A stretch of DNA of 64,000 nucleotides. Origin: Thermoflavifilum sp. (GTDB taxonomy: Bacteria; Bacteroidota; Bacteroidia; Chitinophagales; Chitinophagaceae). Both the position numbers and the translations under genes were made by a program. Where the stretch lies: assembly GCA_023511875.1 (NCBI GenBank), contig JAIMAQ010000002.1, forward strand, positions 1 through 64,000. Direction: 5' to 3'. The notes beneath the pieces were generated by a model. That model made no database searches. It was not told the origin of the DNA and saw nothing but the letters and a program-made list of their open reading frames with translations. The stretch's first letter is position 1. Every line of letters begins with the position of its first letter. Below are positions 1-11,034 of the stretch, piece after piece.

Positions 1-90
1 GCGGGTCAGGTAAACACCTAACCCGGTTCATAGTCACTACAAAATCTAAGCCTGCTTATGAAAAAAGCCTCTTTTATCGAAATAAAAAAC

Positions 91-1572
91 TTATTCGCAG
101 AGTTCCAGCAACGAATGATCTTTTCTTTCCAACAAGGAATAGCCCATTAAATATTCATCGACTTTGCGGGCGCATTCTCTTCCTTCGGAAATCGCCCAGA
201 CCACGAGCGACTGTCCACGTCGCATATCTCCAGCTGCGAAAACTTTTTCTATTGATGTTTGGTAATCTTTTTCAGATGCCTTTACGTTTCCTCGGTCGTC
301 TTTGTTCACGCCCAGTTGATCGAGCAAGCGATGTTCTGGATGTACAAAGCCCATGGCGAGTAACACCAGATCGGCTGGGATTTCCCGTTCGGAGCCAGGT
401 ATTTCTTCAAACCGAGTGGGGCGTTGCTCTTCGTTGAAGTTCCATTTTAGGTCTACCACTTTCAATGCACACACATGGCCATGGCCATCGTCCAGAAAGG
501 CTTTGGTAGCGATAGCCCAATGGCGTTGACCACCCTCTTCGTGGGAGGTAGAAGTTTTCAGAATCATGGGATAGGTGGGCCAAGGCATAAAAGGAGTACG
601 GCTTGCTGGCGGCTGGGGCAATAATTCAAACTGCGTTACCGAAGCAGCTTTCTGGCGATGAGCGGTGCCCACGCAGTCGGACCCTGTATCTCCCCCACCA
701 ATGATGATTACCTGTTTGCCGGTAGCCAGAATATCGGGAGCATCAATGGATTTACGACTCACTCGCTTGTTTTGTTGTTTCAAAAATTCCATGGCAAAGT
801 GAATGCCTTTCAGTTCTCGACCAGGAATAGGGAGATCACGCGGCACGGTTGATCCTCCGGCAAGTACTACAGCGTCGTATTCATCCAGCAATTCTTTGGC
901 GGAGATATTTACCCCTACATGGGCATTGCAAACAAAAATTACGCCTTCTTGTTGCATCAGGCGAATGCGGCGATCTACCACCCATTTTTCCAATTTAAAA
1001 TCGGGTATACCATAGCGCAAGAGTCCGCCTGGTGCATCATCGCGTTCAAAAACCGTAACGAGATGACCAGCATAGTTGAGCTGAGCAGCAGCTGCGAGTC
1101 CGGCAGGCCCAGAACCAACCACTGCTACTTTTTTACCCGTACGCACACGAGGAATTCGAGGCTTTACCAATCCTTTCTCGTAGGCAATTTCGATGATATG
1201 TTTTTCAATTTCTTCAATGGTTACAGGTGGCTGATTAATGCCTAACACACAGGCAGATTCACAAGGAGCCGGGCAAATACGACCTGTAAACTCAGGAAAA
1301 TTATTGGTACTACTTAAGATTTCATAAGCTTCTGCCCAATTTTTCTGATAAACGGCATCATTGAATTCGGGAATTACATTGCCTAAGGGGCAGCCATAAC
1401 TACTGTGGCAAAAGGGTGTGCCACAATTCATACAACGAGCTGCTTGTTGATTCAATTTTTCTTCAGTGAAACGGGCAACAAACTCCCGAAAATGCATGAT
1501 CCGTTCTTTCGGATCGGCTTTGGGAGGTAATTCCCGCTTAAATTCTAGAAACCCGGTAATCTTTCCCATCAC
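91..1572 (-). CDS. gltD: Glutamate synthase small subunit (NADPH)
   Basis: CMNCGTPFCHSSYGCPLGN Fe-S motif, VVGSGPAGLAAAAQL FAD motif, VIIIGGGDTGSDCVGTA; adjacent to gltB. Confidence 0.96.
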   Translation of the reverse strand: MMGKITGFLEFKRELPPKADPKERIMHFREFVARFTEEKLNQQAARCMNCGTPFCHSSYGCPLGNVIPEFNDAVYQKNWAEAYEILSSTNNFPEFTGRICPAPCESACVLGINQPPVTIEEIEKHIIEIAYEKGLVKPRIPRVRTGKKVAVVGSGPAGLAAAAQLNYAGHLVTVFERDDAPGGLLRYGIPDFKLEKWVVDRRIRLMQQEGVIFVCNAHVGVNISAKELLDEYDAVVLAGGSTVPRDLPIPGRELKGIHFAMEFLKQQNKRVSRKSIDAPDILATGKQVIIIGGGDTGSDCVGTAHRQKAASVTQFELLPQPPASRTPFMPWPTYPMILKTSTSHEEGGQRHWAIATKAFLDDGHGHVCALKVVDLKWNFNEEQRPTRFEEIPGSEREIPADLVLLAMGFVHPEHRLLDQLGVNKDDRGNVKASEKDYQTSIEKVFAAGDMRRGQSLVVWAISEGRECARKVDEYLMGYSLLERKDHSLLELCE

Positions 1573-1602
1573 ACATAAGTTTTAAGACTGGCCAATGCCA
1601 GA

Positions 1603-4600
1603 TCAATTTTTATTGGAGTGAACAGCAATTTGTTGTTGAGCCATTTTTTGTTTTTGGTCTAGTAAAACTTTTTTATAGTCTTTAGGAAATACTTTCACGA
1701 AGCTTTTCAATTGATTTTCCCAGTCGTTGAGCACAAATTCGGCCACTTTACTTTGGGTATATTGATAGTGGCGGCTGATGAGGCGGTGGAGCAAAGCTTC
1801 ATCTTCCTCATCGAGCGGATCGAGATCTACCATTTCCGGGTTATAGCGTTGGGTTAGTTGATTGTTCACATCATACACATAGGCGATGCCTCCGCTCATG
1901 CCAGCAGCAAAGTTGCGGCCAGTTTTGCCCAGAATTACTACTCGACCGCCGGTCATATATTCACACCCGTGGTCACCGACGCCTTCCACCACGGCAAGAA
2001 CTCCGGAGTTACGCACGCAGAAGCGTTCGCCTGCTTTACCGCGGATATAAGCTTCGCCGGAGGTGGCTCCATAGAAAGCCACATTGCCTACGATGATGTT
2101 TTCCTCGGGCACAAAACGGCTGCGGCGGTCAGGGTACAAGATGAGCTTAGCCCCGCTGAGTCCTTTTCCAAAGTAATCGTTGGCTTCTCCCTCTAATTCC
2201 ATGGTAAGGCCTGGTGCGGCGAAAGCGCCAAAACTTTGGCCTGCAGAGCCAGTGAATTTCAGCCAGATCGTGTCTTCGGGCAATCCTTCACGTTTATACC
2301 GCTTGGTGATTTCGTTAGACAGCATGGTACCGGTTGTGCGGTCGGTATTGCGAATCGTTAGTTCAGCGCGTACGGGTTGTTGATGGTCTAGTGCTGGTTT
2401 AGCCATTTCTATCAACTTCCAGTCGAGCACACCACTTAGGCCATGGTCTTGGGATTCACAGCAGTAGAGTGGTGTATGTTCACTTGTTTCAGGTTTATAT
2501 AATATGGGTGAAAGATCAAGCTTTTTGTATTTCCAATGTCGAATATCTTCTCTAACGGTGAGGCATTCGGTGTGGCCGATCATTTCATCTACGGTACGGA
2601 AACCTAGTTCGGCCATGATTTCTCGAAGCTCCTGGGTGATAAATTTAAACAGGTTAACCACGTATTCTGGTTTTCCCGTGAAGCGTTCGCGTAACACAGG
2701 GTTTTGGGTAGCTACACCAACTGGGCAAGTGTTGAGATGGCATTTCCGCATCATGATGCAGCCTTCTACTACTAAAGCTGCTGTAGCTATTCCCCATTCT
2801 TCGGCGCCTAGAAGGGCGGCAATAGCCACGTCGCGTCCGGTGCGTATTTGTCCGTCGGTTTGAACAATTACACGGTTTCGTAATTTATTTTTCACCAAAG
2901 TCTGGTGAGTCTCTGCCAGTCCCAGTTCCCAGGGTAGTCCAGCATGGCGGATGGAGCTGATCGGCGAAGCACCTGTACCTCCGTCGTGACCCGAGATCAA
3001 TACCACATCGGCATGAGCCTTGGTCACGCCGGCTGCAATAGTACCTACTCCTGCTTTCGACACCAGTTTCACGCTAATGCGGGCGTTGCGGTTAGCATTT
3101 TTGAGGTCGAAGATCAGTTGAGCCAAATCTTCGATAGAATAAATATCGTGATGCGGAGGTGGAGAGATCAATCCTACGCCTGGTGTGGAATGCCGTACGC
3201 GAGCAATCCATTCATCTACCTTATGGCCAGGGAGTTGACCACCTTCGCCGGGTTTAGCGCCTTGAGCCATCTTAATTTGTAATTCGTCGGCATGAGTAAG
3301 GTAGTAGCTCGTTACGCCAAACCTTGCCGAGGCCACCTGTTTGATGGCTGAGCGGGCACTATCGCCGTTGGGCAGAGGCTCGTAGCGCGATTCGTCTTCA
3401 CCTCCTTCGCCAGTATTGCTTTTTCCTCCCAGTCGGTTCATGGCTATAGCCAGCGTGGTATGGGCTTCATAAGAAATAGAGCCAAAGCTCATGGCGCCGG
3501 TAGCAAAGCGGCGATAGATATTTTCTGCAGGTTCTACTTCTTCAAGGGGAATAGAAGGTCTGGTCTTTTTAAAAGTCAACAAGCTACGCAACGTACAAGC
3601 CTTTTCACTTTGGTCATTAATCAGTCGGGCGTATTTTTTATATATCTCATAGCTTCCCGTACGTGTAGCATGCTGGAGCAAATGAATGGTTTGTGGATTA
3701 AACAGGTGGAATTCTCCTTTTCTTTTCCATTGATACACGCCACCGGTAAGCAATCGCTGAACGGGGATTTCTTTTCGAGAAAATCCCATCCAATGTTTAG
3801 CCAGGGTCTCCCGAGCGATGTCGTCGAGCCCCATACCCTGGATGCGCGAGATGGCTCCTGTAAAGTATTTATCTACCACCGAACGATTGATGCCTAGGAT
3901 TTCAAAGATTTGAGCACCTTGATAAGATTGGAGGGTAGAAATTCCCATTTTAGAGAACACCTTCAACAGGCCTTCATTGATTGCGTGGATGTAATTTTGG
4001 ATGAGTTGTTCTGTGCTAAGGGTGGTTTGAAGTTTGCCTGTTTCCTTCATGTCGCGAATAGTCGCAAATGCGAGATAAGGATTGATAGCGGTAGCGCCAA
4101 AACCCAGCAAGCAAGCAAAATGATGTACTTCCCAGACATCGCCGGCTTCAACCACCAGGCCCACTTGGCTCCGATATCCTTTACGGATGAGGTGGTGATG
4201 CACAGCCGAAACGGCCAGTAGCGAGGGAATAGCCGCATGCTCGGAATCAATAGCCCTGTCTGACAATACCAACACCTCGAATCCATCTTCTACGGCGTCT
4301 ACTGCATAGCGGCAAAGACGTTGCAGTCCTTTCTCTAGGGAGTCGGGCTTACCATCGGCTCTGAAATAGGTTTGAAGTGTTTTGGCTTGAAACATGCCCG
4401 TATCGATGCTGCGCAATTTTTCTAATTCCAGATCGGTAAGCACGGGATGCTTTAGGGCCACCGTATGACAGTGCATGGGATCTTCTTCCAGCAGGTTACC
4501 GCTATTGCCCACATAGGTAGCCAGACTCATCACCAGCCGTTCTCGAATTGGGTCGATAGGGGGGTTGGTTACTTGGGCAAACAGCTGCTTGAAGTAGCTG

Positions 4601-6159
4601 CTGAGGTGTTGAGGTTGCTCGGAAAGCACGGCCAGTGGTACATCAGCACCCATCGAGCCAACAGGTTCTTTGCCTTCAGTGGCCATGGGTGCGATGACCT
4701 TTTCCAGATCTTCGCTGGTATATCCAAAAACCTGCTGGTATTTAAAGATGTCGTCGTGCTGCAATTCGGTAAAGACCACCCGCGGTTCGGGCAGTTCCTC
4801 CAGCCTAATTTTATATTTATTCAGCCATTCGCCGTAAGGTTGGCGCGAACAGATCTCTCGTTTGATTTCTTCATCACTAATGATTCTTCCCCGTTGTAGG
4901 TCTACGACAAACATTTTTCCAGGCTGGAGTCGGCCTTTTTCCACGATCAATTCGGGATCTATGGGGAGCACACCGGCTTCTGAAGCCATGATTACACGGT
5001 CGTCGCGGGTCACTACGTATCTTGAAGGCCGCAATCCATTTCTATCGAGCGTTGCCCCAATGATATGGCCGTCGGTAAATGAAATAGAAGCCGGTCCATC
5101 CCAAGGTTCCATGATCGAAGCATGGTATTCATAGAAAGCTTTTTTGAGGGGGTCCATTTCCTCGTTACCGTCCCAGGCTTCGGGGATGAGCATCATCATC
5201 ACATGAGGCAAGGAGCGCCCACAGAGGGTGAGCAGTTCAATCATACTATCCAGGCAACCTGAGTCGGAAAGATCTTCTTCTACAATTGGCAACAACATTT
5301 CCATTTCTTCCCGGGTGAAGTATTTCGACTGCATATTGGCTTCATTGCTGCGCAGCCAGTTGAGGTTGCCCTTCAACGTATTAATTTCACCATTATGCGC
5401 TATGTAGCGAAAAGGCTGTGCGAGTTTCCAGGAAGGGAAGGTATTGGTAGCAAAGCGAGAATGGATGAGCCCAAAAGCTGAGATCATGCGCTGATCGCGC
5501 AAATCAGGAAAATACCACCGAAGCTGAGAGGAGGTGAGTTGCCCTTTGTAAACCAATGTTTTATAGGAAAAAGAAGCAAAATAAAACAGCCTTCCTTCTT
5601 CTCCCAAAGTATTGTGGATGGTATGTGAAATATAATTGCGGAGAACGAACAATTTTCGTTCAAAAGCTTCTGGTTCTCGTACAGATTCTGGCATTCCCAC
5701 AAAAAGCTGTTCCATTACCGGTTCCACACTGCGTGCGGTATCACCAATTTGTGAGTGATCGGTTGGTACTGGCCGGTAACCTAAAATGGGAATTCCCAAT
5801 CTTTCGGCACAACGCTGAATTATATCTTTACACTCCTCACGAATGCGGGCATCTCTTGGGAAAAAAGTCATTCCTACCCCATAGTGGCCATAAGCGGGTA
5901 GTGGGATATGCCATTTGGGGCATTCTTGTCTGAAAAATTCATCGGGTATCTGAATTAAAATTCCCGCTCCGTCGCCGGTATTATTTTCGCAGCCACAAGC
6001 GCCACGATGTTCCATATTTTCTAAAACAGTGAGCGCATCTGCAATCATTTGATGCGATTTCACCCCTTTAATATGCGCCACAAAGCCTATTCCGCAGGCG
6101 TCGTGTTCAAACTCCGGCGTATACAAACCTTCTTTTAACTGGTCATCCATCATAATCAA
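1603..6159 (-). CDS. gltB: Glutamate synthase large subunit
   Basis: 1518 aa; N-terminal [14 protein letters not shown] glutaminase, [17 protein letters not shown] and [13 protein letters not shown] domain, C-terminal GXGXG repeats. Confidence 0.97.
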   Translation of the reverse strand: MIMMDDQLKEGLYTPEFEHDACGIGFVAHIKGVKSHQMIADALTVLENMEHRGACGCENNTGDGAGILIQIPDEFFRQECPKWHIPLPAYGHYGVGMTFFPRDARIREECKDIIQRCAERLGIPILGYRPVPTDHSQIGDTARSVEPVMEQLFVGMPESVREPEAFERKLFVLRNYISHTIHNTLGEEGRLFYFASFSYKTLVYKGQLTSSQLRWYFPDLRDQRMISAFGLIHSRFATNTFPSWKLAQPFRYIAHNGEINTLKGNLNWLRSNEANMQSKYFTREEMEMLLPIVEEDLSDSGCLDSMIELLTLCGRSLPHVMMMLIPEAWDGNEEMDPLKKAFYEYHASIMEPWDGPASISFTDGHIIGATLDRNGLRPSRYVVTRDDRVIMASEAGVLPIDPELIVEKGRLQPGKMFVVDLQRGRIISDEEIKREICSRQPYGEWLNKYKIRLEELPEPRVVFTELQHDDIFKYQQVFGYTSEDLEKVIAPMATEGKEPVGSMGADVPLAVLSEQPQHLSSYFKQLFAQVTNPPIDPIRERLVMSLATYVGNSGNLLEEDPMHCHTVALKHPVLTDLELEKLRSIDTGMFQAKTLQTYFRADGKPDSLEKGLQRLCRYAVDAVEDGFEVLVLSDRAIDSEHAAIPSLLAVSAVHHHLIRKGYRSQVGLVVEAGDVWEVHHFACLLGFGATAINPYLAFATIRDMKETGKLQTTLSTEQLIQNYIHAINEGLLKVFSKMGISTLQSYQGAQIFEILGINRSVVDKYFTGAISRIQGMGLDDIARETLAKHWMGFSRKEIPVQRLLTGGVYQWKRKGEFHLFNPQTIHLLQHATRTGSYEIYKKYARLINDQSEKACTLRSLLTFKKTRPSIPLEEVEPAENIYRRFATGAMSFGSISYEAHTTLAIAMNRLGGKSNTGEGGEDESRYEPLPNGDSARSAIKQVASARFGVTSYYLTHADELQIKMAQGAKPGEGGQLPGHKVDEWIARVRHSTPGVGLISPPPHHDIYSIEDLAQLIFDLKNANRNARISVKLVSKAGVGTIAAGVTKAHADVVLISGHDGGTGASPISSIRHAGLPWELGLAETHQTLVKNKLRNRVIVQTDGQIRTGRDVAIAALLGAEEWGIATAALVVEGCIMMRKCHLNTCPVGVATQNPVLRERFTGKPEYVVNLFKFITQELREIMAELGFRTVDEMIGHTECLTVREDIRHWKYKKLDLSPILYKPETSEHTPLYCCESQDHGLSGVLDWKLIEMAKPALDHQQPVRAELTIRNTDRTTGTMLSNEITKRYKREGLPEDTIWLKFTGSAGQSFGAFAAPGLTMELEGEANDYFGKGLSGAKLILYPDRRSRFVPEENIIVGNVAFYGATSGEAYIRGKAGERFCVRNSGVLAVVEGVGDHGCEYMTGGRVVILGKTGRNFAAGMSGGIAYVYDVNNQLTQRYNPEMVDLDPLDEEDEALLHRLISRHYQYTQSKVAEFVLNDWENQLKSFVKVFPKDYKKVLLDQKQKMAQQQIAVHSNKN

Positions 6160-6337
6160 CTATCGATTAACAAACCATCTCTGCGAAATCTCGAAAAAAT
6201 TTGTTTGTTAAAATTATAACTTTTTGAAAAAAAATTTTTCATTTTCCATGATGTTATAAAAAAATTTAGATAACATCAAAAAATAAAGAAAATAAATTAA
6301 AAAATTCTAATTAAAGAATGGGCTAAAAACGTGTAGT

Positions 6338-8182
6338 TTAGTAACCTCGTTCGTTTTTGCCTTCCATGAAATTGAGGAAAGCTTGGTTGACGACCTTATT
6401 TCCACCAGGAGTGGGGTAATTGCCTGTAAAATACCAGTCGCCCAGGTTATTTGGGCAGGAGAGATGGAGGTTTTCGATCGATTGATAGATGACGCTTACT
6501 TCCGCCCGCGTTCCAGGGGGGGTAATGATGCGAGCGATTTGTTGAGAAATTTCCTCTACGGTAAAAGGTTTGTAGATATGCTTTACCACGTTTTGGGCAT
6601 GCAAGCTATTGCTGCGCTGTAGTTGCTTGCACAGGCTATAGGTTTCTTCTAAGATGTAGGTTTTTTGTTTTTCCTTAAGGAGTTCAATGGCTGCTCTGAA
6701 AGCTACAAAATCGCCCAACTTACTCATATCGATGCCATAGCAATCGGGGTAACGAATTTGAGGCGCGGAAGATACGATAATGATGCGTCGTGGACCGAGG
6801 CGATCGAGCATTTTGATGATGCTTTCTCTAAGTGTGGTGCCGCGTACAATTGAATCATCGATGACCACGAGGGTATCGATTCCTTTTTGCACAGTACCAT
6901 AAGTGATGTCGTACACGTGTTGCACCATTTCGGTGCGGCCTTGATCGGCTGCAATGAAGGTGCGGAGTTTGACGTCTTTAATGGCAATTTTTTCAATTCG
7001 TACTCTTCTGGAGATTAATTCTGCGAGTTTGTTAGGATCCATGTCGTTTCCCCACGACAAGATGCGTTGCACTTTAATCTGGTTCAAATAATCTTCCAAT
7101 CCCTGGATAAGCCCGTAGAAAGCTACTTCAGCAGTGTTGGGGATAAACGAAAAGATGGTGTGTTTCAGGTCATAGTCGATCGCTTTCAAAATAATTTCAG
7201 AGAGCGTATAACCCAATTTTTTTCTTTCCTGATAAATCTTTTCGTCGTTTCCTCTAGAAAAATATATTCGTTCAAAGCTACAGGCACGCCGTTGCTGTGC
7301 GGGCAGGATTTGTTGCTCACTTATTTCACCTGCAGCATTCACCAATAAAGCTTTTCCAGGCATCAATTCTTTCACCATATCTTCTTCGAGGTTGAAGCAG
7401 GTGCGGATAGCGGCACGTTCTGAGGCAGCCACCACGATTTCCTCGTTGGCGTAATAATATGCCGGTCGAATTCCGTGCGGGTCGCGGATAACAAAACTAT
7501 CTCCCGTACCGAGTAGCCCTGCAGCTGTATATCCGCCATCAAATAGCGAAAATGCCCCACAAAGAACGCGAGGAAGGTTGGGCGATTCGTGATTTTGCAC
7601 ATCCTCTTGCAGATAATGATACATCACTTCCATCATGGCAGCCAGGTCTGAGCGGCGATAGCGCTCATCGGGGGTTACCCCAACATGGGCAAATAGCTCA
7701 TCGGTATTGATTAAGTTGAAATTGCCAGCCATGGCCAGGTTGAGTGCTGGCTTTTCGTGAATATGGATAAATGGGTGGCAAAGCTCAATATGATTTTTGC
7801 CTTGGGTACCATAACGGAGATGACCAAGCAGGAGTTCGCCCATAAAGCGCACATGACCTTTGAGCAAATCGGGGTTGTCCTGAATATGGGGCTGATAGCG
7901 GGCGGCGTCTTCTACTTCCTGAAAGATGGTGCGAAACAGCTCGGGTATGGGCTGTTGTGCATTGCTGCGGATACGGTGGAGCATGGGGTATCCTGGAGGT
8001 GTATGCAGTTTTACGACGGCAATACCAGCTCCATCCTGGCCTCGATTGTGTTGCTTTTCCATGAGGAGGTATAGCTTATTGAGGCCATAAAAAGCAGAGC
8101 CATATTGCTGTTGGTAATAGCTAAATGGTTTTAGTAACCGGATAAAAGCCAAACCGCATTCGTGATGGATATCTTCGCTCAT
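6338..8182 (-). CDS. Amidophosphoribosyltransferase-like protein (long Bacteroidetes form)
   Basis: Internal HHECGLAF (class II glutaminase Cys after a short propeptide-like N-terminus), RYGTQG, PRTase motif TLVVIDDSIVRGTTLRES. Confidence 0.88.
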   Translation of the reverse strand: MSEDIHHECGLAFIRLLKPFSYYQQQYGSAFYGLNKLYLLMEKQHNRGQDGAGIAVVKLHTPPGYPMLHRIRSNAQQPIPELFRTIFQEVEDAARYQPHIQDNPDLLKGHVRFMGELLLGHLRYGTQGKNHIELCHPFIHIHEKPALNLAMAGNFNLINTDELFAHVGVTPDERYRRSDLAAMMEVMYHYLQEDVQNHESPNLPRVLCGAFSLFDGGYTAAGLLGTGDSFVIRDPHGIRPAYYYANEEIVVAASERAAIRTCFNLEEDMVKELMPGKALLVNAAGEISEQQILPAQQRRACSFERIYFSRGNDEKIYQERKKLGYTLSEIILKAIDYDLKHTIFSFIPNTAEVAFYGLIQGLEDYLNQIKVQRILSWGNDMDPNKLAELISRRVRIEKIAIKDVKLRTFIAADQGRTEMVQHVYDITYGTVQKGIDTLVVIDDSIVRGTTLRESIIKMLDRLGPRRIIIVSSAPQIRYPDCYGIDMSKLGDFVAFRAAIELLKEKQKTYILEETYSLCKQLQRSNSLHAQNVVKHIYKPFTVEEISQQIARIITPPGTRAEVSVIYQSIENLHLSCPNNLGDWYFTGNYPTPGGNKVVNQAFLNFMEGKNERGY

Positions 8183-8195
8183 AAGCTGATGCTTT

Positions 8196-9608
8196 TTATT
8201 CAGTAGGCTCGTAATGGTTAGCTTGTTGGCTTGCCTCGGCCCACTGCGCTACGTTTTTGCAGCGTTGATAATCTGGATCTACCCAAATGTAGAAAGTAGG
8301 CATTTTTTCTCGAAACCATTTGTCGAGTGCAGCATATTGCTTTTGTTGAAGGGCCTCTTGCTGGATTTTATTGTAGTCGTCTTGCAAGTTTTCTAGATGC
8401 GGTTGGGTTCTAGATTTCAGGTATATGATCCGTACGGCTTTTTTGCCGTAGGGATCGGTAAATACCGTTGGTTGGGAGATATCTCCGGGTTTCAAGGAAT
8501 CGAGTGTAAGCACAATACCTGGGTCGAGCTGATCTAAGGTAAGGAAAGTAGAGCCATCGGGGGAGGTGATCATGCCAGCATAGAGTTTAGCCGATGGGTC
8601 ATCGCTGTATTTGACGGCCGCTTCGCCGAAGCTCATTTTCCCTGCAATGATATCGGCCCTAACGGAGTCGAGCTTTTTCTGCGCTGCTCTCATGTCGGAT
8701 GAAGTGACATCGGGAATCATCAACAGGTCGCGTACTTCTGCGTTATCACCTTGGCGATGAACCATTTGGATGAGGTGGTAGCCAAATTTAGATTTCACGG
8801 GATCGGATACTTCGCCGTCTTTCAGGCGGAAGGCTGCTGCCAGGAAATTCGGATCAATGTTTTTATCGGTGCGGGAGATGGTGAAAATACCATTGTTTTG
8901 TCGGCTACTAGGATCCTGGGAATAGAGGTTCATCAGGGTCACAAAATCTTGTTGACCCGAGCTAATTTGTTTCTTAAAATTTTCCAATTGTTGCAGGGTG
9001 TATTGCTCTACTTCTGGGCTGGGTTTGGGATAGATGACGATTTGGCCAACTTGTACTTCGGAAGGGAAAAATTTTAAGCTGTCTTTGGGAATATGTTTGA
9101 AATAATCTTCAACTTCGGTAGGCGTGATTTTAACGGCATCTACAATTTTTCTTCTTTCGGCGTCGGCCAGGAGGCGTTCGCGAATAGGCTCTCGGAATTT
9201 TTCTCGGATTTGATAAAGGCTCATTCCGGCTACTTCTTCAAGTTTTTTTTGAGAGCCATACATATTGATGAATCCGCGGATTTGGTTTTCCAATTGTCCT
9301 TCTACTTCATCGTCGCTAACGGGCAAACTATCACGTTGTGCCTGGATCACGAGGGCTTTTTGGGCAATCATTTGTTCCAAGATAGCACAATCGGCATCAG
9401 GAGGTAAAGGGCGAGAAGATTCTCTGTGCAATTGGTCGACTTGAGCTTGTAGATCGGATTGCAAGATGATGTTATCACCGATCACAGCCACGATTTTGTC
9501 GGCCACAGGAAGTTTACGCAGCTCAGCAGCATTCAGGCTTTGCTGAGCAAACCCTTTTGCAACGATAAGCATATAAGCTAGAGGAAGAAAGAAAAAAAAC
9601 TTTCTCAT
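8196..9608 (-). CDS. SurA-like periplasmic peptidylprolyl isomerase
   Basis: Signal peptide MRKFFFFLPLAYMLIVAKGFAQ (start moved from 9647 to 9608), SurA_N region, two parvulin-like segments (FGYHLIQMVHRQ; MSFGEAAVKYSDDPSA). Confidence 0.85.
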   Translation of the reverse strand: MRKFFFFLPLAYMLIVAKGFAQQSLNAAELRKLPVADKIVAVIGDNIILQSDLQAQVDQLHRESSRPLPPDADCAILEQMIAQKALVIQAQRDSLPVSDDEVEGQLENQIRGFINMYGSQKKLEEVAGMSLYQIREKFREPIRERLLADAERRKIVDAVKITPTEVEDYFKHIPKDSLKFFPSEVQVGQIVIYPKPSPEVEQYTLQQLENFKKQISSGQQDFVTLMNLYSQDPSSRQNNGIFTISRTDKNIDPNFLAAAFRLKDGEVSDPVKSKFGYHLIQMVHRQGDNAEVRDLLMIPDVTSSDMRAAQKKLDSVRADIIAGKMSFGEAAVKYSDDPSAKLYAGMITSPDGSTFLTLDQLDPGIVLTLDSLKPGDISQPTVFTDPYGKKAVRIIYLKSRTQPHLENLQDDYNKIQQEALQQKQYAALDKWFREKMPTFYIWVDPDYQRCKNVAQWAEASQQANHYEPTE

Positions 9609-9785
9609 GGAAAGAGCGTTCGTTTGGTGGAATAATAGCCTATGCAAAGGTAGTTAAGCTATATGGGATAGTGTTGTGCTTTCGGGGATTTTAACAAAAT
9701 TCAGTTAGGGGGGTGAAAAAGCCATTCGAAATAGGAGTTTCTATTAGTTTTGAGGTTCGAATTAGCCACTTTATCCTTTGTAACC

Positions 9786-11027
9786 ATGGCTATCTGGAAG
9801 GAAATACAAAGCTTAAGCACAGATCAACGGCACACCTTTATAGCAGGGTTGGGTGGTTGGGCGTTAGACGCTTTTGATTTTTTCCTTTACGTGTTTTCGC
9901 TCAGAGCCATCAGTCAGGATTTTCAAACAGATATTCAACATGTTTCGGAAGGGATATTTCTCACTTTAGCCTTTCGCCCATTGGGTGCGTTATTTTTTGG
10001 CTGGTTGGCCGAGCGTTATGGCCGGAGGTTGGTGTTGATGATCAATATTGTGAGCTATTCTGTTGTGGAATGTGCATGTGCATTTGCGCCTAGCTTGGTT
10101 GTATTGCTGGTGTTACGCGCATTGTTTGGCTTTGCTATGGGAGGAGAATGGGGTGTTGGTGCAGCACTCGTATTGGAATCGCTTCCTGAGAAAGGTCGTG
10201 GATTTTTCTCGGGCTTACTCCAGGAGGGATATGTGTTGGGGTATTTGTTTGCTTCTATCGTATTTGCCTATGCGTTTGATCAAATTGGGTGGAGGGGAAT
10301 GTTTATCATAGGAGTTTTACCAGCCTTTTTGGTCATTTATATTCGTTCTCGGGTGCCTGAATCTCCTGCTTGGCTTAGGGGTTTGGCTCACAGGCGTCTA
10401 GGTATTCGGGAATGGAAAAATATCCTCGTGCGTCATGGAGGTAGGCTTTTGTTTTTGATCATTTTAATGAGTTTTTTCAATGCCTTTTCTCATGGTACGC
10501 AAGACTTGTATCCAACATTTTTGCAGGTTCAACAGCATTTCGACGCAACGCTCACGGGTAAGATTGCTATTTGGATGAATGTAGGCGCGTTGTTAGGTGG
10601 AATGTTTTTTGGGAGTTTATCGGAACGATTGGGTCGGAGAAAGGCCATCGTCATTGCAGCCTTATTAGCCTTACCCATGATTCCGTTGTGGATTAAAAGT
10701 CATACGATATATGGTTTTGTTATTGGGGCATTTCTGATGCAGTTTATGGTACAGGGTGCTTGGGGTATAGTGCCTGCACATTTGAATGAGCTTTCTCCAG
10801 CTTCTGTGAGGGCGGTGTTGCCAGGTTTTGCTTATCAGATTGGCAACCTGATTATGTCGAAAATGGCTCCTTTGCAAGCTGGTTTGGCGGAGCATCATGG
10901 AAATGACTATGCGGGAGTACTTGCGTGGACGGTAATTATTGTAGCAGTATGTCTCGCTGTGGTTACGGCCATGGGCAAAGAAGCCAAATCGATAGCCTTG
11001 AATGTATCGGTTGAAGAAGGGCAATAG
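9786..11027 (+). CDS. MFS transporter
   Basis: 12-TM MFS protein, ERYGRRLVLM and ERLGRRKAIV loops; ATG at 9786 preferred over the upstream TTG at 9750 used by the ORF track. Confidence 0.88.
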   Translation: MAIWKEIQSLSTDQRHTFIAGLGGWALDAFDFFLYVFSLRAISQDFQTDIQHVSEGIFLTLAFRPLGALFFGWLAERYGRRLVLMINIVSYSVVECACAFAPSLVVLLVLRALFGFAMGGEWGVGAALVLESLPEKGRGFFSGLLQEGYVLGYLFASIVFAYAFDQIGWRGMFIIGVLPAFLVIYIRSRVPESPAWLRGLAHRRLGIREWKNILVRHGGRLLFLIILMSFFNAFSHGTQDLYPTFLQVQQHFDATLTGKIAIWMNVGALLGGMFFGSLSERLGRRKAIVIAALLALPMIPLWIKSHTIYGFVIGAFLMQFMVQGAWGIVPAHLNELSPASVRAVLPGFAYQIGNLIMSKMAPLQAGLAEHHGNDYAGVLAWTVIIVAVCLAVVTAMGKEAKSIALNVSVEEGQ

Positions 11028-11034
11028 AGGGCAA

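Noticed and set aside
1858-5933. Many plus-strand ORFs of 60-145 aa antisense to gltB
   Set aside because: No plausible protein motifs; shadow ORFs of a strongly coding minus strand.
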